Assembly: GCA_025408425.1 (NCBI GenBank) | Contig: JANXYX010000013.1 | Coordinates: forward strand, 62,001 to 126,000 | Source of the DNA: Granulicella sp. | GTDB lineage: Bacteria > Acidobacteriota > Terriglobia > Terriglobales > Acidobacteriaceae | Direction: 5' to 3' | Length of the DNA stretch: 64,000 bases | Shown here: piece after piece, positions 1 to 8,848 of the stretch | How positions within the stretch are numbered: the first letter of the stretch is position 1 | Layout of the letters: each line of letters begins with the position of its first letter | The notes under the pieces: generated by a model | The model's input: the letters and a program-made list of their open reading frames with translations, nothing else | What the model was told of the DNA's origin: nothing | The model's database searches: none | Made by a program: the position numbers and the translations under genes

Positions 1-50
1 TAAGGTCAACGTTAGTGTTATTGCCCGAACCGCTCCACTAGGCCCACGCC

Positions 51-428
51 ATGCCCCAACTCCCCAATCAAGTCCTCGCCACTGACGCCGCCATCGAGCT
101 CATTGCCACCCTGCATGGCAAACACGGCGACCTCATGTTCCACCAGTCCGGCGGATGCTGCGACGGCAGCTCCCCCATGTGCTACCCCCGCGGAGACTTC
201 ATGGTCGGAGACGAAGACGTCCTCATCGGCACGCTCGGCGACACACCCTTCTACATCAGCCGCCCTCAGTTCGAGTACTGGAAGCACACTCAGCTCATCC
301 TCGACGTCGTTCCCGGCCGCGGTGGCATGTTCTCTCTGGAAGGCCCCGAAGGCGTACGTTTCCTCATCCGCTCTCGTGTCTTTACCGATGAAGAGATCGC
401 CTGCCTCCGCGCAGCAAACCGTATCTAG
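51..428 (+). CDS. DUF779 domain protein
   Basis: A 125-residue soluble protein that matches the DUF779 family along its whole length. It has the Cys-rich segment SGGCCDGSSPMCYP (residues about 34-47) and the later VVPGRGGMFSLEGPEGVRFL segment. The biochemical role of the family is not established. Members usually sit beside an NAD-dependent aldehyde dehydrogenase (acetaldehyde/alcohol catabolism), and such a partner could lie just left of the window edge, but this cannot be seen here. The clustered cysteines could bind a metal or be redox active, which is inference. Its stop codon shares the sequence CTAG with the stop of the convergent amidase gene, so the two reading frames end on top of each other. 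Confidence 0.85.
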   Translation: MPQLPNQVLATDAAIELIATLHGKHGDLMFHQSGGCCDGSSPMCYPRGDFMVGDEDVLIGTLGDTPFYISRPQFEYWKHTQLILDVVPGRGGMFSLEGPEGVRFLIRSRVFTDEEIACLRAANRI

Positions 429-2212
429 AATCCCTTTGGATTCTCGCCAGCCACCCCAAAGCTTCGCTCCATCGCCACTCCCACGCGCCCCATCCTACCT
501 TCATCAAACAGCCGCCCAATCAGCGTCACCCCATGCGGCACCCGCCGTGGTGGCGAAAACTTCGGTAAAGGCTTCTTCGCATCCGGAGCCCAGTCGCTCC
601 GCGCCTCTGAGACCTCAACAAACCCCGCACGCAGCGTCAGCGACGGATGGCCAGTGAAATTCGTAATCGTCAGCATCTCGTCCCTCAACGACGGCACCAG
701 CAGCAGATCCACCTCCCCCATAATCCGCTGCATCTCCAGCGCCACCTTCCTCCGCAGCCGGTCAGCCTGAACGAAATCCACCGCCGAAAGAAACCGAGAC
801 TGTCGAAACGTGTTGGGCCACGCATCTGGCGTCTGCATCTTTAGCTGATCCACCTGTCCGCTCAACGTCAGCTCTTCAAACGCCGCACCAGCCTCCGCGA
901 ACAGAATCACCTCCAGCGAGTCATAAGGCCAGTCCGGCAACGAGACCTCTACCGGCACCATCCCAATCTTCTTCGCCGTCTCCAACGCTGACCGATCAAC
1001 TGCCGTCGCCCCCTCCATCCACTTGGGGAAGTACCCTACCCGCAGCCCCGACAAAGATCCCGCCGCATCGAAGTCCAGATGGCTCGGCACACTCGCGACA
1101 TCCCCCGCATCAGGCCCGGAAATTACTCGCAGCACCAGCAACGTATCCTCGACGCTCCGCGCCATCGGCCCCAGCTTGTCCAGCGACCAGCACAGCGTCA
1201 TCGCTCCCCCACGCGGAACTCGCCCATACGTGGGCCGCAGCCCCGTGATGCCGCATCGCATGCTGGGACTCACAATGCTCCCACCTGTCTCGCTGCCAAT
1301 CGCAAACCCCACCAGCCCCGCCGCTGTAGCCGCACCCGGCCCCGCGCTTGAGCCAGACGACCCCTCTTCCAGTAGCCACGGATTCATCGTCTGGCCACCA
1401 AACCACACGTCGTTCAGCGCCAGCGCTCCAAGGCTCAGCTTTGCCACCAGCACCGCGCCCGCCTCATGCAGTCGCTGTACCACCGTAGCGTCAGTCGCCG
1501 GCACACGGTTTCTGTAAGGCTCCGCACCATAGGTCGTCGCGATTCCAGCCGTATCCAGCAAATCCTTCGCCCCCCATGGAATCCCGTGCAGTGGTCCCCG
1601 GTAATGTCCGGCTGCAATCTCCTGGTCCGCCCGTCTCGATTGTTCCAGCGCCAACTCGCGGGTCAGAGTAATTACGCACCGCAGTTGCGGATCGAATCGC
1701 TGCAACCGCTCCAGATAGATTCCAGTCAACCGCTGCGAGGTAAGCATCTTCTTTTCGATCCACCGCGACAGCTTCGTTACCGAAGCAAATGCAATCTCGC
1801 TGTCACTCCCCGGCAGTGGCCCGGGATCCCCCGCGCTCCGCACAAAACGGTCTTCGCTTTTTATCTCTACATGAGGCAAAGCAGGATTCCATCGAGTCGC
1901 CGGAGGCATCGTCGCTTCCAACGCCACCTTGCGCGGGCCTGTTCGCCGTTCGTACAGTCCCGCCATGGCCACCCGCCAGCTCTCTGCCGCCTGCGCCTGC
2001 TGAGCAGCCGTCAACTCCACTTGAACCAGCTTCTCCGCTGCCGCGAACGTGCTCGCCGACACCTGCGGCCCCACTGCCGGACCAGTAGCAAAGGCAGAAG
2101 GTGTGCCCGGTGGCGGTTCCGTCGGCTTCTCTGCACCCTTGTGACACCCAACCGCTGCACCCAACACCCCAAGCGTAGTCTGGGTCAGAAACTTCCGACG
2201 TGATCTTCCCAT
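425..2212 (-). CDS. Exported amidase-signature family hydrolase
   Basis: A 595-residue amidase-signature (AS) enzyme of the Ser-cisSer-Lys type, hydrolysing an unknown amide. The catalytic Lys is K216 in GIPWGAKDLL, the cis-Ser lies in the GSSGSS segment (residues 284-289), and the nucleophile is probably S312 in GSETGGSI. The N-terminus MGRSRRKFLTQTTLGVLG is a twin-arginine signal followed by a possible lipobox LGAAVGC, so the protein is probably exported and perhaps lipid-anchored. About 100 residues of low-complexity spacer and helix precede the AS core. The homology resembles GatA, but the signal peptide argues against a tRNA amidotransferase role. A GGAGGG Shine-Dalgarno site supports the ATG at 2212. 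The gene is probably a single unit. Confidence 0.9.
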   Translation of the reverse strand: MGRSRRKFLTQTTLGVLGAAVGCHKGAEKPTEPPPGTPSAFATGPAVGPQVSASTFAAAEKLVQVELTAAQQAQAAESWRVAMAGLYERRTGPRKVALEATMPPATRWNPALPHVEIKSEDRFVRSAGDPGPLPGSDSEIAFASVTKLSRWIEKKMLTSQRLTGIYLERLQRFDPQLRCVITLTRELALEQSRRADQEIAAGHYRGPLHGIPWGAKDLLDTAGIATTYGAEPYRNRVPATDATVVQRLHEAGAVLVAKLSLGALALNDVWFGGQTMNPWLLEEGSSGSSAGPGAATAAGLVGFAIGSETGGSIVSPSMRCGITGLRPTYGRVPRGGAMTLCWSLDKLGPMARSVEDTLLVLRVISGPDAGDVASVPSHLDFDAAGSLSGLRVGYFPKWMEGATAVDRSALETAKKIGMVPVEVSLPDWPYDSLEVILFAEAGAAFEELTLSGQVDQLKMQTPDAWPNTFRQSRFLSAVDFVQADRLRRKVALEMQRIMGEVDLLLVPSLRDEMLTITNFTGHPSLTLRAGFVEVSEARSDWAPDAKKPLPKFSPPRRVPHGVTLIGRLFDEGRMGRVGVAMERSFGVAGENPKGF

Positions 2213-2283
2213 GAGCCCTCCAGTCCAGATTCTAGAGGGTTACGGCGTCAGTAACGAAAGATAAGACAAGAACATTTTCGCCG

Positions 2284-2856
2284 CTAGGGATAAAGCCTGG
2301 TCTTCGTCCAGCCATCCCCATCCCGCGTAAACAGCATCCGGTCATGGAGCCGGTCCTGTCCTTCCTGCCAGAACTCGATCCGCTCCGGGCGCAGCACATA
2401 CCCTCGCCAATAATCAGGCCGCGGAATCTTATTGGGATAGGCCAACTCATACTCCCGAACCATCACCTCCAACAGCCCACGGCTCTTAAGTGGCCGGCTC
2501 TGACGAGAAGCCAGTGCCGCCCTCTGACTCCCTTTCGACCGGCTGTGAAAGTACTCGTCCGCATCAGCCGCTGAGAGCTCCGACACCGTACCTTGCACCC
2601 GTACCTGCCGCCGCAGCGACTTCCAGTGGAAGCACATCGCCGCCAGGGGATTCTCTTTAAGTTCCAACCCCTTCTGACTCTCGGCATTCGTAAAAAAGGA
2701 AAACCCGCGATCATCCAGCCCCTTCATCAGAACCATGCGCACCGAAGGCACACCATCCTTCGTAGCCGTCGCCAGAGCCACAGCATTCGGATCGTTTAGT
2801 TCGCTGGCCTCGGCTGCAGCCATCCACTCACGAAAAGTCGACATCGGATCAATCAC
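2284..2856 (-). CDS. pdxH: Pyridoxamine 5'-phosphate oxidase
   Basis: PNPOx, about 190 residues and normal for the family. It oxidises pyridoxine/pyridoxamine 5'-phosphate to pyridoxal 5'-phosphate using FMN, in the cytosol. Family landmarks are present: PSVRMVLMKGLDDRGFSFFT near residues 36-55 (FMN phosphate contact), FHWKSLRRQVRVQG (residues about 77-90), and the C-terminal PDYWRGYVLRPERIEFWQ with the substrate-binding Arg-x-His-like tail DRLHDR. The frame opens with GTG at 2856; an ATG four codons later (2844) is an alternative. It lies 86 bp downstream of the PIG-L gene on the same strand and may be co-transcribed with rnhB and PIG-L. Confidence 0.95.
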   Translation of the reverse strand: MIDPMSTFREWMAAAEASELNDPNAVALATATKDGVPSVRMVLMKGLDDRGFSFFTNAESQKGLELKENPLAAMCFHWKSLRRQVRVQGTVSELSAADADEYFHSRSKGSQRAALASRQSRPLKSRGLLEVMVREYELAYPNKIPRPDYWRGYVLRPERIEFWQEGQDRLHDRMLFTRDGDGWTKTRLYP

Positions 2857-2942
2857 GTCAGGGTCCCCAAATCCATGTGCATTCCATCACCAGCAATTCA
2901 CCACGATTAAGCAGCACCGTACCGCAAAAAAACCACACGAAA

Positions 2943-3662
2943 TTACTCCGATAATCCCTCAAAAAGATCATCCGACAGCCGTGCTGGCTTCGTTCCAGCC
3001 TCCGCCATTAATGCATAAAACTCTTCATTACCGTACTGTTCAAACAGTTTTCGCGTCGTTTCCATCACCGGACCCTGCGAAACATGCATCCGGAAAGCCT
3101 TCGCTTTTCGCTCCTGTACCGCACGAATATCCAACTTAACAGTCCAAGGCAAAGGCAAAGGCACAGGCCTCCCCGGAATAAAAAAGTTCGTCGTCGCATG
3201 AAATAGCCGCTTCGGCTGAAATACAGGCCCCATCGTCGGATAGCGTTTTACCCGTCCAGCCCAATGAAACGCAGCTGTTGTCAGCGCCGAAACCATCGTG
3301 TGATCGTTGTGGGTATTCAGGCCGCCATCCGCGCCAAAAGTAATCACCACATCCGGTTTGAATCGTCGCATCCTTTTTACCAATCTCCCCGCTATTACGG
3401 AAAAATCGGCAAACTCCAACTCGGCGTCGGGATGATCGAGCAACTCATGGTGCGCCACCCCCAGCACACTGCACGACGCGGCAAACTCTTTACGCCGGAT
3501 GCTCCCAAGTTCCTCGCCGGAGACGGCATCGCCCCGATGCGTAGCAGCCTGACCGTCGGTCAAACACACCACATAGGTTTCTACGCCGAGGTCGGCTGCA
3601 AGTCCCAACGCACCACCAAATGCAAAGCACTCATCGTCTGGGTGCGCAATGACACACATCAT
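2943..3662 (-). CDS. PIG-L family deacetylase
   Basis: A zinc-dependent LmbE/PIG-L de-N-acetylase, 239 residues from the ATG chosen here. The hallmark AHPDDE motif follows the start directly (MMCVIAHPDDECF), and a downstream HNDH (THNDHTMVS) supplies another metal ligand. The frame extends 12 codons upstream to a TTG at 3698 inside rnhB. The ATG at 3662 fits better because family members begin about five residues before the AHPDDE motif and it lies nine bases past the rnhB stop. Relatives deacetylate GlcNAc-inositol, bacillithiol or mycothiol precursors, or small amino sugars. The substrate here cannot be told from sequence; a bacillithiol BshB-like role is only one possibility. Confidence 0.88.
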   Translation of the reverse strand: MMCVIAHPDDECFAFGGALGLAADLGVETYVVCLTDGQAATHRGDAVSGEELGSIRRKEFAASCSVLGVAHHELLDHPDAELEFADFSVIAGRLVKRMRRFKPDVVITFGADGGLNTHNDHTMVSALTTAAFHWAGRVKRYPTMGPVFQPKRLFHATTNFFIPGRPVPLPLPWTVKLDIRAVQERKAKAFRMHVSQGPVMETTRKLFEQYGNEEFYALMAEAGTKPARLSDDLFEGLSE

Positions 3663-3670
3663 TCTTAGAC

Positions 3671-4456
3671 TCAACTCTTTGGATCCTCCAAATCGCAATC
3701 GTCGAATAGCAACAAATCCTCTGAGGCCTCATCCACGGATTCCGCTGCCGCTACGTGTAAGAACGTGCGCCGGTGCAGCGGGCAAGGCCCATGCTCCGCC
3801 AGCGCACGCCGGTGCTGAGGAGTCCCATAACCCTTGTGAGCCGCTAGACCATACGCCGGATGAACCGCATCCAACTCACGCATCAGGCCATCTCGATGCA
3901 CTTTTGCCAGTACGGAAGCTGCAGCAATGGAGAGACTTAGAGAATCGCCATAGTACAAACTGGTCTGTGCACAAGGATGGTCCACCAGCATTGCATCAAT
4001 CAGCAGATGGTCCGGTGAAATTGACAAGCCTTCGACGGCGGCTCGCATCGCCAGCCGCGTGGCTTGGTAGATATTTACTTGGTCGATTGTTTCGGCAGCC
4101 ACCTCTGCAATGCTTAACGCGATTGCCATCTTTCGGATGCGCTTGTCTAAAGTCTCGCGTTCTTTGCGCGTCAACTGCTTCGAATCTTTCAAGCCAGCTC
4201 GTGATAGTCCGCTCAGGCGTTCCGGCAAAATCACGGCAGCCGCCACTACCGGTCCAAATAAAGCTCCGCGCCCAACTTCATCCACTCCAGCGATGCATCG
4301 AAAGCCTCGGTAACGCAACGCCTGTTCTGGTCCATCACTACAAATCAACTGCCTCAACATCCGTTGTTTCGCTGCCGCGGCGCCTACGGTCTTACCGATT
4401 TCATTTGGGGAGGGAGCTGTCATATCTGCATCTCCGAGTCTATATCCGCCATTCAT
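3671..4456 (-). CDS. rnhB: Ribonuclease HII
   Basis: A 261-residue RNase HII, which removes ribonucleotides and RNA primers from DNA using divalent metal. The acidic catalytic motif GVDEVGRGALFGPVVAAAVIL is present near residues 58-78, with DHLLIDAM and the later SIAAASVLAKVHRD supplying the remaining conserved residues. The N-terminus is about 50 residues longer than the compact E. coli enzyme, so a later start is possible. Although rnhB belongs to the classical rpsP-trmD-rplS neighbourhood, a strong terminator separates it from rplS, so it is probably transcribed on its own with PIG-L and pdxH. Confidence 0.94.
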   Translation of the reverse strand: MNGGYRLGDADMTAPSPNEIGKTVGAAAAKQRMLRQLICSDGPEQALRYRGFRCIAGVDEVGRGALFGPVVAAAVILPERLSGLSRAGLKDSKQLTRKERETLDKRIRKMAIALSIAEVAAETIDQVNIYQATRLAMRAAVEGLSISPDHLLIDAMLVDHPCAQTSLYYGDSLSLSIAAASVLAKVHRDGLMRELDAVHPAYGLAAHKGYGTPQHRRALAEHGPCPLHRRTFLHVAAAESVDEASEDLLLFDDCDLEDPKS

Positions 4457-4503
4457 ATAAAGGGTTGCTTAGCAGGGAAGTGGCCAGGGGTCTGTGCCGC
4501 AAA

Positions 4504-4544
4504 AATCAAAAAGCCACGAACCCGAGGGTCGTGGCTTTTTGATT
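4504..4544 (-). terminator. Strong bidirectional Rho-independent terminator after rplS
   Basis: Perfect 16-bp inverted repeat (4504-4519 and 4529-4544) around a 9-base loop. The core stem is GC-rich (AGCCACGA/TCGTGGCT) and is flanked by A5 on one side and T5 on the other. On the minus strand the stem is followed by a T-rich stretch. It closes the rpsP-to-rplS transcription unit, leaving rnhB with its own promoter. Confidence 0.9.
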
Positions 4545-4560
4545 ACGCGAATTCTTTAAA

Positions 4561-4917
4561 CTACTTAGCGCGCTCAACTTCGCGAAGCCGAGCGGCCTTA
4601 CCGCGCAGACCGCGCAGGTAGAACAGCTTCGAGCGGCGAACTTCATAAGAACGAACTTTCTCGATCTTATCTACAACTTTGGAATTGTAAGGAAAGATGC
4701 GCTCAACGCCCTGACCAAAACTCATCTTGCGAACGGTAAAAGTACCTTGCGCTCCCTTGCGGCAGGAGATAACCATTCCTTCGAAGGCCTGAAGACGCTC
4801 TTTCTCGCCCTCTTTGATCTTCACTTGAACCCGGATGGTGTCGCCAGGAGCGAACTGCGGTAGATCGGTCCGCTCTAACTTGGCGGCCAGCTTTTGCATG
4901 ATTGGATGAATTGACAT
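4561..4917 (-). CDS. rplS: 50S ribosomal protein L19
   Basis: Ribosomal protein bL19, at the 30S-50S interface. From the ATG at 4917 it is 118 residues, normal for the family, starting [15 protein letters not shown], with the conserved [16 protein letters not shown] and the C-terminal [17 protein letters not shown]. The reading frame stays open 30 codons further upstream into trmD, but that extension is not L19-like. An AGGAAAG ribosome-binding site lies 8-10 bases before the chosen ATG. It follows trmD directly (about 80 bp), as in most bacteria. Confidence 0.97.
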   Translation of the reverse strand: MSIHPIMQKLAAKLERTDLPQFAPGDTIRVQVKIKEGEKERLQAFEGMVISCRKGAQGTFTVRKMSFGQGVERIFPYNSKVVDKIEKVRSYEVRRSKLFYLRGLRGKAARLREVERAK

Positions 4918-4996
4918 GACTACTTTCCTATGTTGGACTCGAAATTCTAGTGTACACGAAATCTTCGCTTGAAATCGCATATGGGTGCGATTCCTC

Positions 4997-5836
4997 TCAC
5001 TTGTCAATTAAGTCATGCCGCCTTTTATCGCTGGCCCGAAGTTCTCGCAGAACCCTTTTATCGGCTTCGCTCAATAGTGTTCCCTCTAACAGATCAGGTC
5101 GGTTCTGCATGGTCTTCTGCAGTGACATCCGTCGTCTCCAGAGACGAATCTCTTCATGATTGCCGCTCGTCAGCGCCTCAGGAATTGTCGTCCCCCGAAA
5201 ATCTGCCGGCCGTGTGTAGTGAGGATAGTCGAGCAACCCGCCCGAACCATGCGTGGTTCGGGGCGGCCCCGTCACCCCATCCTTCGGTTCTGCAACATCA
5301 TCTGCACCGAAGCTCTCAAACCTTGCCGAATCGGGATTCCCCAGCACTCCCGGTAGAAGCCTAACCACTGCATCCACAATTACCGCTGCCGCCAACTCTC
5401 CGCCGGAAAGAACATAGTCGCCGATGGAAATTTCCTGATCGCACAACATTTCATTGACGCGCTCATCTACCCCTTCATATCGTCCGCAGATAATCACAAC
5501 GCGCTCCATGCGAGCCAACTCATGCGCAAGTGCCTGCGTAAATGGACGCCCCTGAGCGGACAGTAGAATCACTGTCTCTCGACTGCAATCCCGTTCCGCT
5601 TTCGGAGAAATTCCTAAGGAGCTTACCGCATCGAAAATAGGCTCCGGTTTCAGAACCATCCCTTCGCCGCCACCGAAAGGCCGGTCATCCACCGTCCGAT
5701 GCCGATCATGTGTAAACCCTCGCAGATCGTGTGCTGCTACTTCCACCTGGCCTGTCCCGATCGCGCGGCTGAGAATGCCGTACTCCAATGTACTGCTGAA
5801 AAACCCAGGGAAGATCGTGATGATGTCAAAGCGCAT
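4997..5836 (-). CDS. trmD: tRNA (guanine-37-N1)-methyltransferase
   Basis: TrmD, 279 residues, the SAM-dependent enzyme that makes m1G37 in tRNAs and prevents +1 frameshifting. It shows the N-terminal [11 protein letters not shown], the [12 protein letters not shown] segment, and the trefoil-knot SAM pocket with [11 protein letters not shown] and [14 protein letters not shown] (residues about 110-155). The C-terminus is somewhat longer than in E. coli (255 residues). In most bacteria rimM lies immediately upstream of trmD; here an outer-membrane-type gene on the opposite strand separates them, so trmD must have its own promoter or depend on transcription through that antisense gene. Confidence 0.97.
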   Translation of the reverse strand: MRFDIITIFPGFFSSTLEYGILSRAIGTGQVEVAAHDLRGFTHDRHRTVDDRPFGGGEGMVLKPEPIFDAVSSLGISPKAERDCSRETVILLSAQGRPFTQALAHELARMERVVIICGRYEGVDERVNEMLCDQEISIGDYVLSGGELAAAVIVDAVVRLLPGVLGNPDSARFESFGADDVAEPKDGVTGPPRTTHGSGGLLDYPHYTRPADFRGTTIPEALTSGNHEEIRLWRRRMSLQKTMQNRPDLLEGTLLSEADKRVLRELRASDKRRHDLIDK

Positions 5837-5991
5837 ATATAACCATTTCGTTGCAGAAAGTCATTGATCTCCAGTCTATGCGATCTGGTAGCTTGAAACC
5901 TGTAGCGAATTGTTCGATAGATCTCGAACCCGCACCAATACTGACCAAAGCAAGACAAGTGGACCGGTGCAAAGCAAAGAGGGCCAGCATC

Positions 5992-6891
5992 ATGTTCCAG
6001 GCAAAACCCGCCATAGTCTTTATGGCGTTAGCAATTTTCTGTAGCCGCGTATCAGCACAAAGCCTGCACGAAAATGGCTTGGACACCTCTGCTTCAGTGA
6101 CAGTGCCTGAACTGTACGAACCCATCGACAACACTGTGTTTAGTTCAAGTTCAGCACGGGATACAGCTTCGTTGGCCAACCACTCGGTGCGATCCACGTC
6201 GGGGATGATTCCGCCATCCACCTATCCGGACAAGTTGCACGTACACCCGTTTTCAAAATTGGCACTCGGATTCAAAGCCGATACCTTGGGAGCAGGAGTC
6301 GAACTCGCAGCACCGATCTCGCGTAGGCTCAATCTTCGTGCTGCTGCTAATACCTTCAACTTTAGATATCTCTTTAATATCGATGGAATTGACTACGATG
6401 CCCAGTTGCACTTTCACTCCGGTCAGTTAGCGGTGGATTGGTTCCCATTTCACGGAGAGTTTCATATCAGCCCTGGCGTCCTGTACTTTCAGAACACTCT
6501 GACTGCAAAGGCTTCCGTTTCGGCAGGGCAGCCCTTTCAGCTTGCTAACACTTCCTACACCAATAGTGTGGATGATCCGATCTACGGTACGGCCGATATT
6601 ACTTACTCGAGAAAGATTGCTCCCACAATAACGGTCGGGGTTGGAAATCTCATTCCCCGCACCGGACGTCATATTTCCGTTCCATTTGAAGTGGGTATCG
6701 CCTATCTGGGGGCGGCAAAGATGAACATCAAACTTGCCGGCACTACCTGCACCACAACTGGCTGTTTCAACGCAGCTACCGATCCCGAAACGCAATCCAG
6801 CCTACAGCAGGAAGTGCAAGACCTGAACGGAGAGCTTGTGAAATACAAGCTCTATCCCATCGTCTCCCTTGGCTTCGGCTATCGCTTCTAG
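5992..6891 (+). CDS. Signal-peptide-bearing beta-barrel-like protein of unknown function
   Basis: I do not recognise the family. From the ATG at 5992 the product is 299 residues and starts with a clear Sec signal (MFQAKPAIVFMALAIFCSRVSA followed by QS). The remainder alternates short polar and hydrophobic stretches and ends KLYPIVSLGFGYRF, a C-terminal aromatic typical of outer-membrane beta barrels; segments such as LHFHSGQLAVDWFPF look like amphipathic strands. The frame is open for another 47 codons upstream (to 5851), without signal-peptide character. It lies on the opposite strand between trmD and rimM, inside the ribosomal-protein operon, with its 3' end 20 bp from the 3' end of rimM. 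Confidence 0.75.
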   Translation: MFQAKPAIVFMALAIFCSRVSAQSLHENGLDTSASVTVPELYEPIDNTVFSSSSARDTASLANHSVRSTSGMIPPSTYPDKLHVHPFSKLALGFKADTLGAGVELAAPISRRLNLRAAANTFNFRYLFNIDGIDYDAQLHFHSGQLAVDWFPFHGEFHISPGVLYFQNTLTAKASVSAGQPFQLANTSYTNSVDDPIYGTADITYSRKIAPTITVGVGNLIPRTGRHISVPFEVGIAYLGAAKMNIKLAGTTCTTTGCFNAATDPETQSSLQQEVQDLNGELVKYKLYPIVSLGFGYRF

Positions 6892-6911
6892 TGTTCCGGT
6901 TTAGGTAAGCG

Positions 6912-7496
6912 TCAGCGATTGACGTCCAGCAGCCCTGAAGGCAAAACCATGTTCACGCGCTTCGCGTTAGCATCGATGTCAACCAGAAAGTCCTTAGCAA
7001 AAGGGATAAGCAACTCATCTCCTGCTTGCGATGACACTACCAAAATCGGAGCCATCTCTTCAAGCCGACGACTCCCATCCGGCGTAGTTGCGAATTGGAT
7101 ATCATCGATCACGCCAACAGCCACCTGTCTGTCATATACCGTGCAGCCGATCAAGTCACTGATGTAGTTCGCGTCCTCATCCAGTGTCAAGCGTTCCTCC
7201 GCGGGAATCATGACCTCCTGTCCCGCAACACTCTCCGCAACAGATATGTTGTCAATGCCCTGCAGCTTCAAGACGATCCGTCCTTGATTTTTGCCTAGCG
7301 GCAACCAGAAGGAAGTAACTTCCGCTTGTCTGGCTTCAGACACTTCGCCGTCAAAATCAGGAGGTGCAAGATACACGCGGCTATGATCGTCAAACCGCTG
7401 AGGAAAGTCAGTGTACAGTTCTGCCAGTAACTCTCCTTTTCGACCCTGCGGTCGCAAAAGATGCGCCAGCACAACCCACGTAGAACGTTTTTCCAT
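6912..7496 (-). CDS. rimM: Ribosome maturation factor RimM
   Basis: RimM, 194 residues, assists assembly of the 30S head domain and binds S19. It has the N-terminal RimM domain (VVLAHLLRPQGRKGELLAELYTDFP, residues about 8-32) and the C-terminal PRC-barrel domain with YISDLIGCTVYD (about 112-123) and the terminal LLIPFAKDFLVDIDANAKRV. The spacing to khpA upstream is only 15 bp, so the two are co-transcribed. Downstream, instead of trmD, comes the convergent barrel-like gene. Confidence 0.95.
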   Translation of the reverse strand: MEKRSTWVVLAHLLRPQGRKGELLAELYTDFPQRFDDHSRVYLAPPDFDGEVSEARQAEVTSFWLPLGKNQGRIVLKLQGIDNISVAESVAGQEVMIPAEERLTLDEDANYISDLIGCTVYDRQVAVGVIDDIQFATTPDGSRRLEEMAPILVVSSQAGDELLIPFAKDFLVDIDANAKRVNMVLPSGLLDVNR

Positions 7497-7511
7497 TAAG
7501 AGATCATCACG

Positions 7512-7853
7512 TTACAGCTGTCTATCGTTGCGTTTCGCCTGATTCGATAGCTCAGGAATTGGTTTTTTTTCATCTTCTTCGACGATATCCAGGGAATAAC
7601 GATGCTTCACCTTCATGCTCGCAGCGCTCAGAATCGTACGCATTGAGCGTGCGGTCCGTCCCTGCTTCCCAATTACTTTGCCAACATCCACCGGTGCCAC
7701 GCGAAGCCGAAGCAGCGTCCCATCGCGGTCAGATATTGCTTCCACCACGACGCTTTCCGGATGGTCTACAAGTGCGGTGGCGATCTCTTTTACGAGGTCG
7801 ATTATGTCCTGAGAAAAGTCGTCAGGAACAGCTGGCACAGTGGCCTCATTCAT
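7512..7853 (-). CDS. khpA: KH-domain RNA-binding protein KhpA
   Basis: A 113-residue single KH domain protein of the KhpA/YlqC family. The GxxG RNA-binding loop is seen as VGKVIGKQGRTARSMRTIL (residues about 57-75). In Gram-positive bacteria KhpA works with KhpB in cell elongation and sRNA biology. The C-terminus carries a charged tail (EEDEKKPIPELSNQAKRNDRQL) longer than the compact family core. A near-perfect AGGAGGT ribosome-binding site lies just upstream. It sits in the normal place between rpsP and rimM, but the gap to rpsP is unusually long (about 300 bp). Confidence 0.93.
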   Translation of the reverse strand: MNEATVPAVPDDFSQDIIDLVKEIATALVDHPESVVVEAISDRDGTLLRLRVAPVDVGKVIGKQGRTARSMRTILSAASMKVKHRYSLDIVEEDEKKPIPELSNQAKRNDRQL

Positions 7854-8103
7854 TGCCTAATACCTCCTGGGAGTCACGATGCTGCACTCATACTCAGTCC
7901 TTTCGTCTCGTCTGTTGCGAGATCTTCCAGGAAGAGTTGGTACGAGGTGCGACAACGGTTCGCGAATATCTCACGGACAAATTCTCCATGAATCGATACC
8001 GCTTTGCGAAGAGTGGCAGATAGGTAATATCTCTTCGCAATACCAAGAGTCTACTTGAGTAACCTTGCAACTAGTGATCATTAGAATCAATAACATAACC
8101 AAA

Positions 8104-8132
8104 CTTTGGGAACCAAAACTGAGTTCCCAAAG
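8104..8132 (-). terminator. Stem-loop in the rpsP-khpA gap
   Basis: Perfect 10-bp inverted repeat CTTTGGGAAC / GTTCCCAAAG around a 9-base loop, located just past the rpsP stop in the direction of transcription. Only a short, broken T stretch follows, so it may attenuate rather than stop transcription, or stabilise the rpsP 3' end. No protein gene is visible in the rest of the 7854-8149 gap. Confidence 0.5.
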
Positions 8133-8149
8133 AATGGATGCAGGTGACT

Positions 8150-8404
8150 TTAGGCTGCTGCAGTTACCGCTTCAACTGTGGGAGCGGCTGCCAAAAGCTT
8201 GCCAACCCGCTCAGACAACTGAGCGCCATTGCTGGTCCAGTAGGCAATACGTTCGCGCTTCAAATCAACGGTCGCAGGATTCGTGCGCGGATTATAGGTG
8301 CCAACGACTTCAACCGAACGGCCGTTACGGGCGCGATCTTTTTCAATAACGACAATACGGTAGTGGGGCTGCTTCCGCGCTCCAACGCGCGCCAAACGGA
8401 TCAT
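8150..8404 (-). CDS. rpsP: 30S ribosomal protein S16
   Basis: Ribosomal protein bS16, 84 residues from the ATG at 8404 (MIRLARVGARKQPHYRIVV). The conserved RDGRSVEVVGTYNP-like segment is present as ARNGRSVEVVGTYNPRT (residues about 26-42), followed by the YWTSNGAQLSERV region. An in-frame GTG two codons upstream is less likely because family members begin M-(I/V)-(R/K)-L. It is the first gene of the rpsP-khpA-rimM group. Confidence 0.97.
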   Translation of the reverse strand: MIRLARVGARKQPHYRIVVIEKDRARNGRSVEVVGTYNPRTNPATVDLKRERIAYWTSNGAQLSERVGKLLAAAPTVEAVTAAA

Positions 8405-8410
8405 TAACAC

Positions 8411-8848
8411 TGGGAATGCCTTTCAGAACATTTTATTTTGGGCGAAACTATGATTTTCAGCTCATTCCCGGACGTGCCGCGGAACTGAATCACCAACACC
8501 TAAGTATGGCGGATATTGCTGTTTTCTGCAATTCAGAAGCGAAAATCACCCTACTTTTTCAGAAAGAGAGAAAGGGCAGTACGTCTCTGAAGCGCTTAGC
8601 ATGCGAATTCTTTCGTGGACCGCTCTCACATAGAAAACGTCCCTCCCTCCTCTCCTTAATAGCAGTCAATACAAAACGTCCGCTTCCTGCAGGTTATGAG
8701 TTCCTTTGGCCGTCCTATGTCACGCAAACCCGCTTGATCTGCATTACATACTGTCGCCCAAGGAAGAACGATCCTAAGCTAAAGGTCCAATGATCGTGAT
8801 ACGACTCACTGCGTTACGATTGCATCAGACTTCGCAAAGGGGAAGTGC
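8411..8848. other. Gene-free divergent intergenic region
   Basis: About 440 bp between rpsP (minus) and the esterase gene (plus). It is more AT-rich than its surroundings and presumably holds the promoters for both directions. An open frame at 8416-8793 has no recognisable similarity, no signal and poor composition, so I do not call it. I see no RNA gene. Confidence 0.5.

Noticed and set aside
1466-2203. Long plus-strand open frame opposite the amidase gene
   Set aside because: It is the antisense of a clear amidase with conserved catalytic motifs, and its own translation is Arg/Leu/Pro-rich without family features.
8416-8793. A 125-codon plus-strand frame in the rpsP/esterase intergenic region
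   Set aside because: There is no clear ribosome site, no family similarity and no signal peptide; the region more likely carries promoters.
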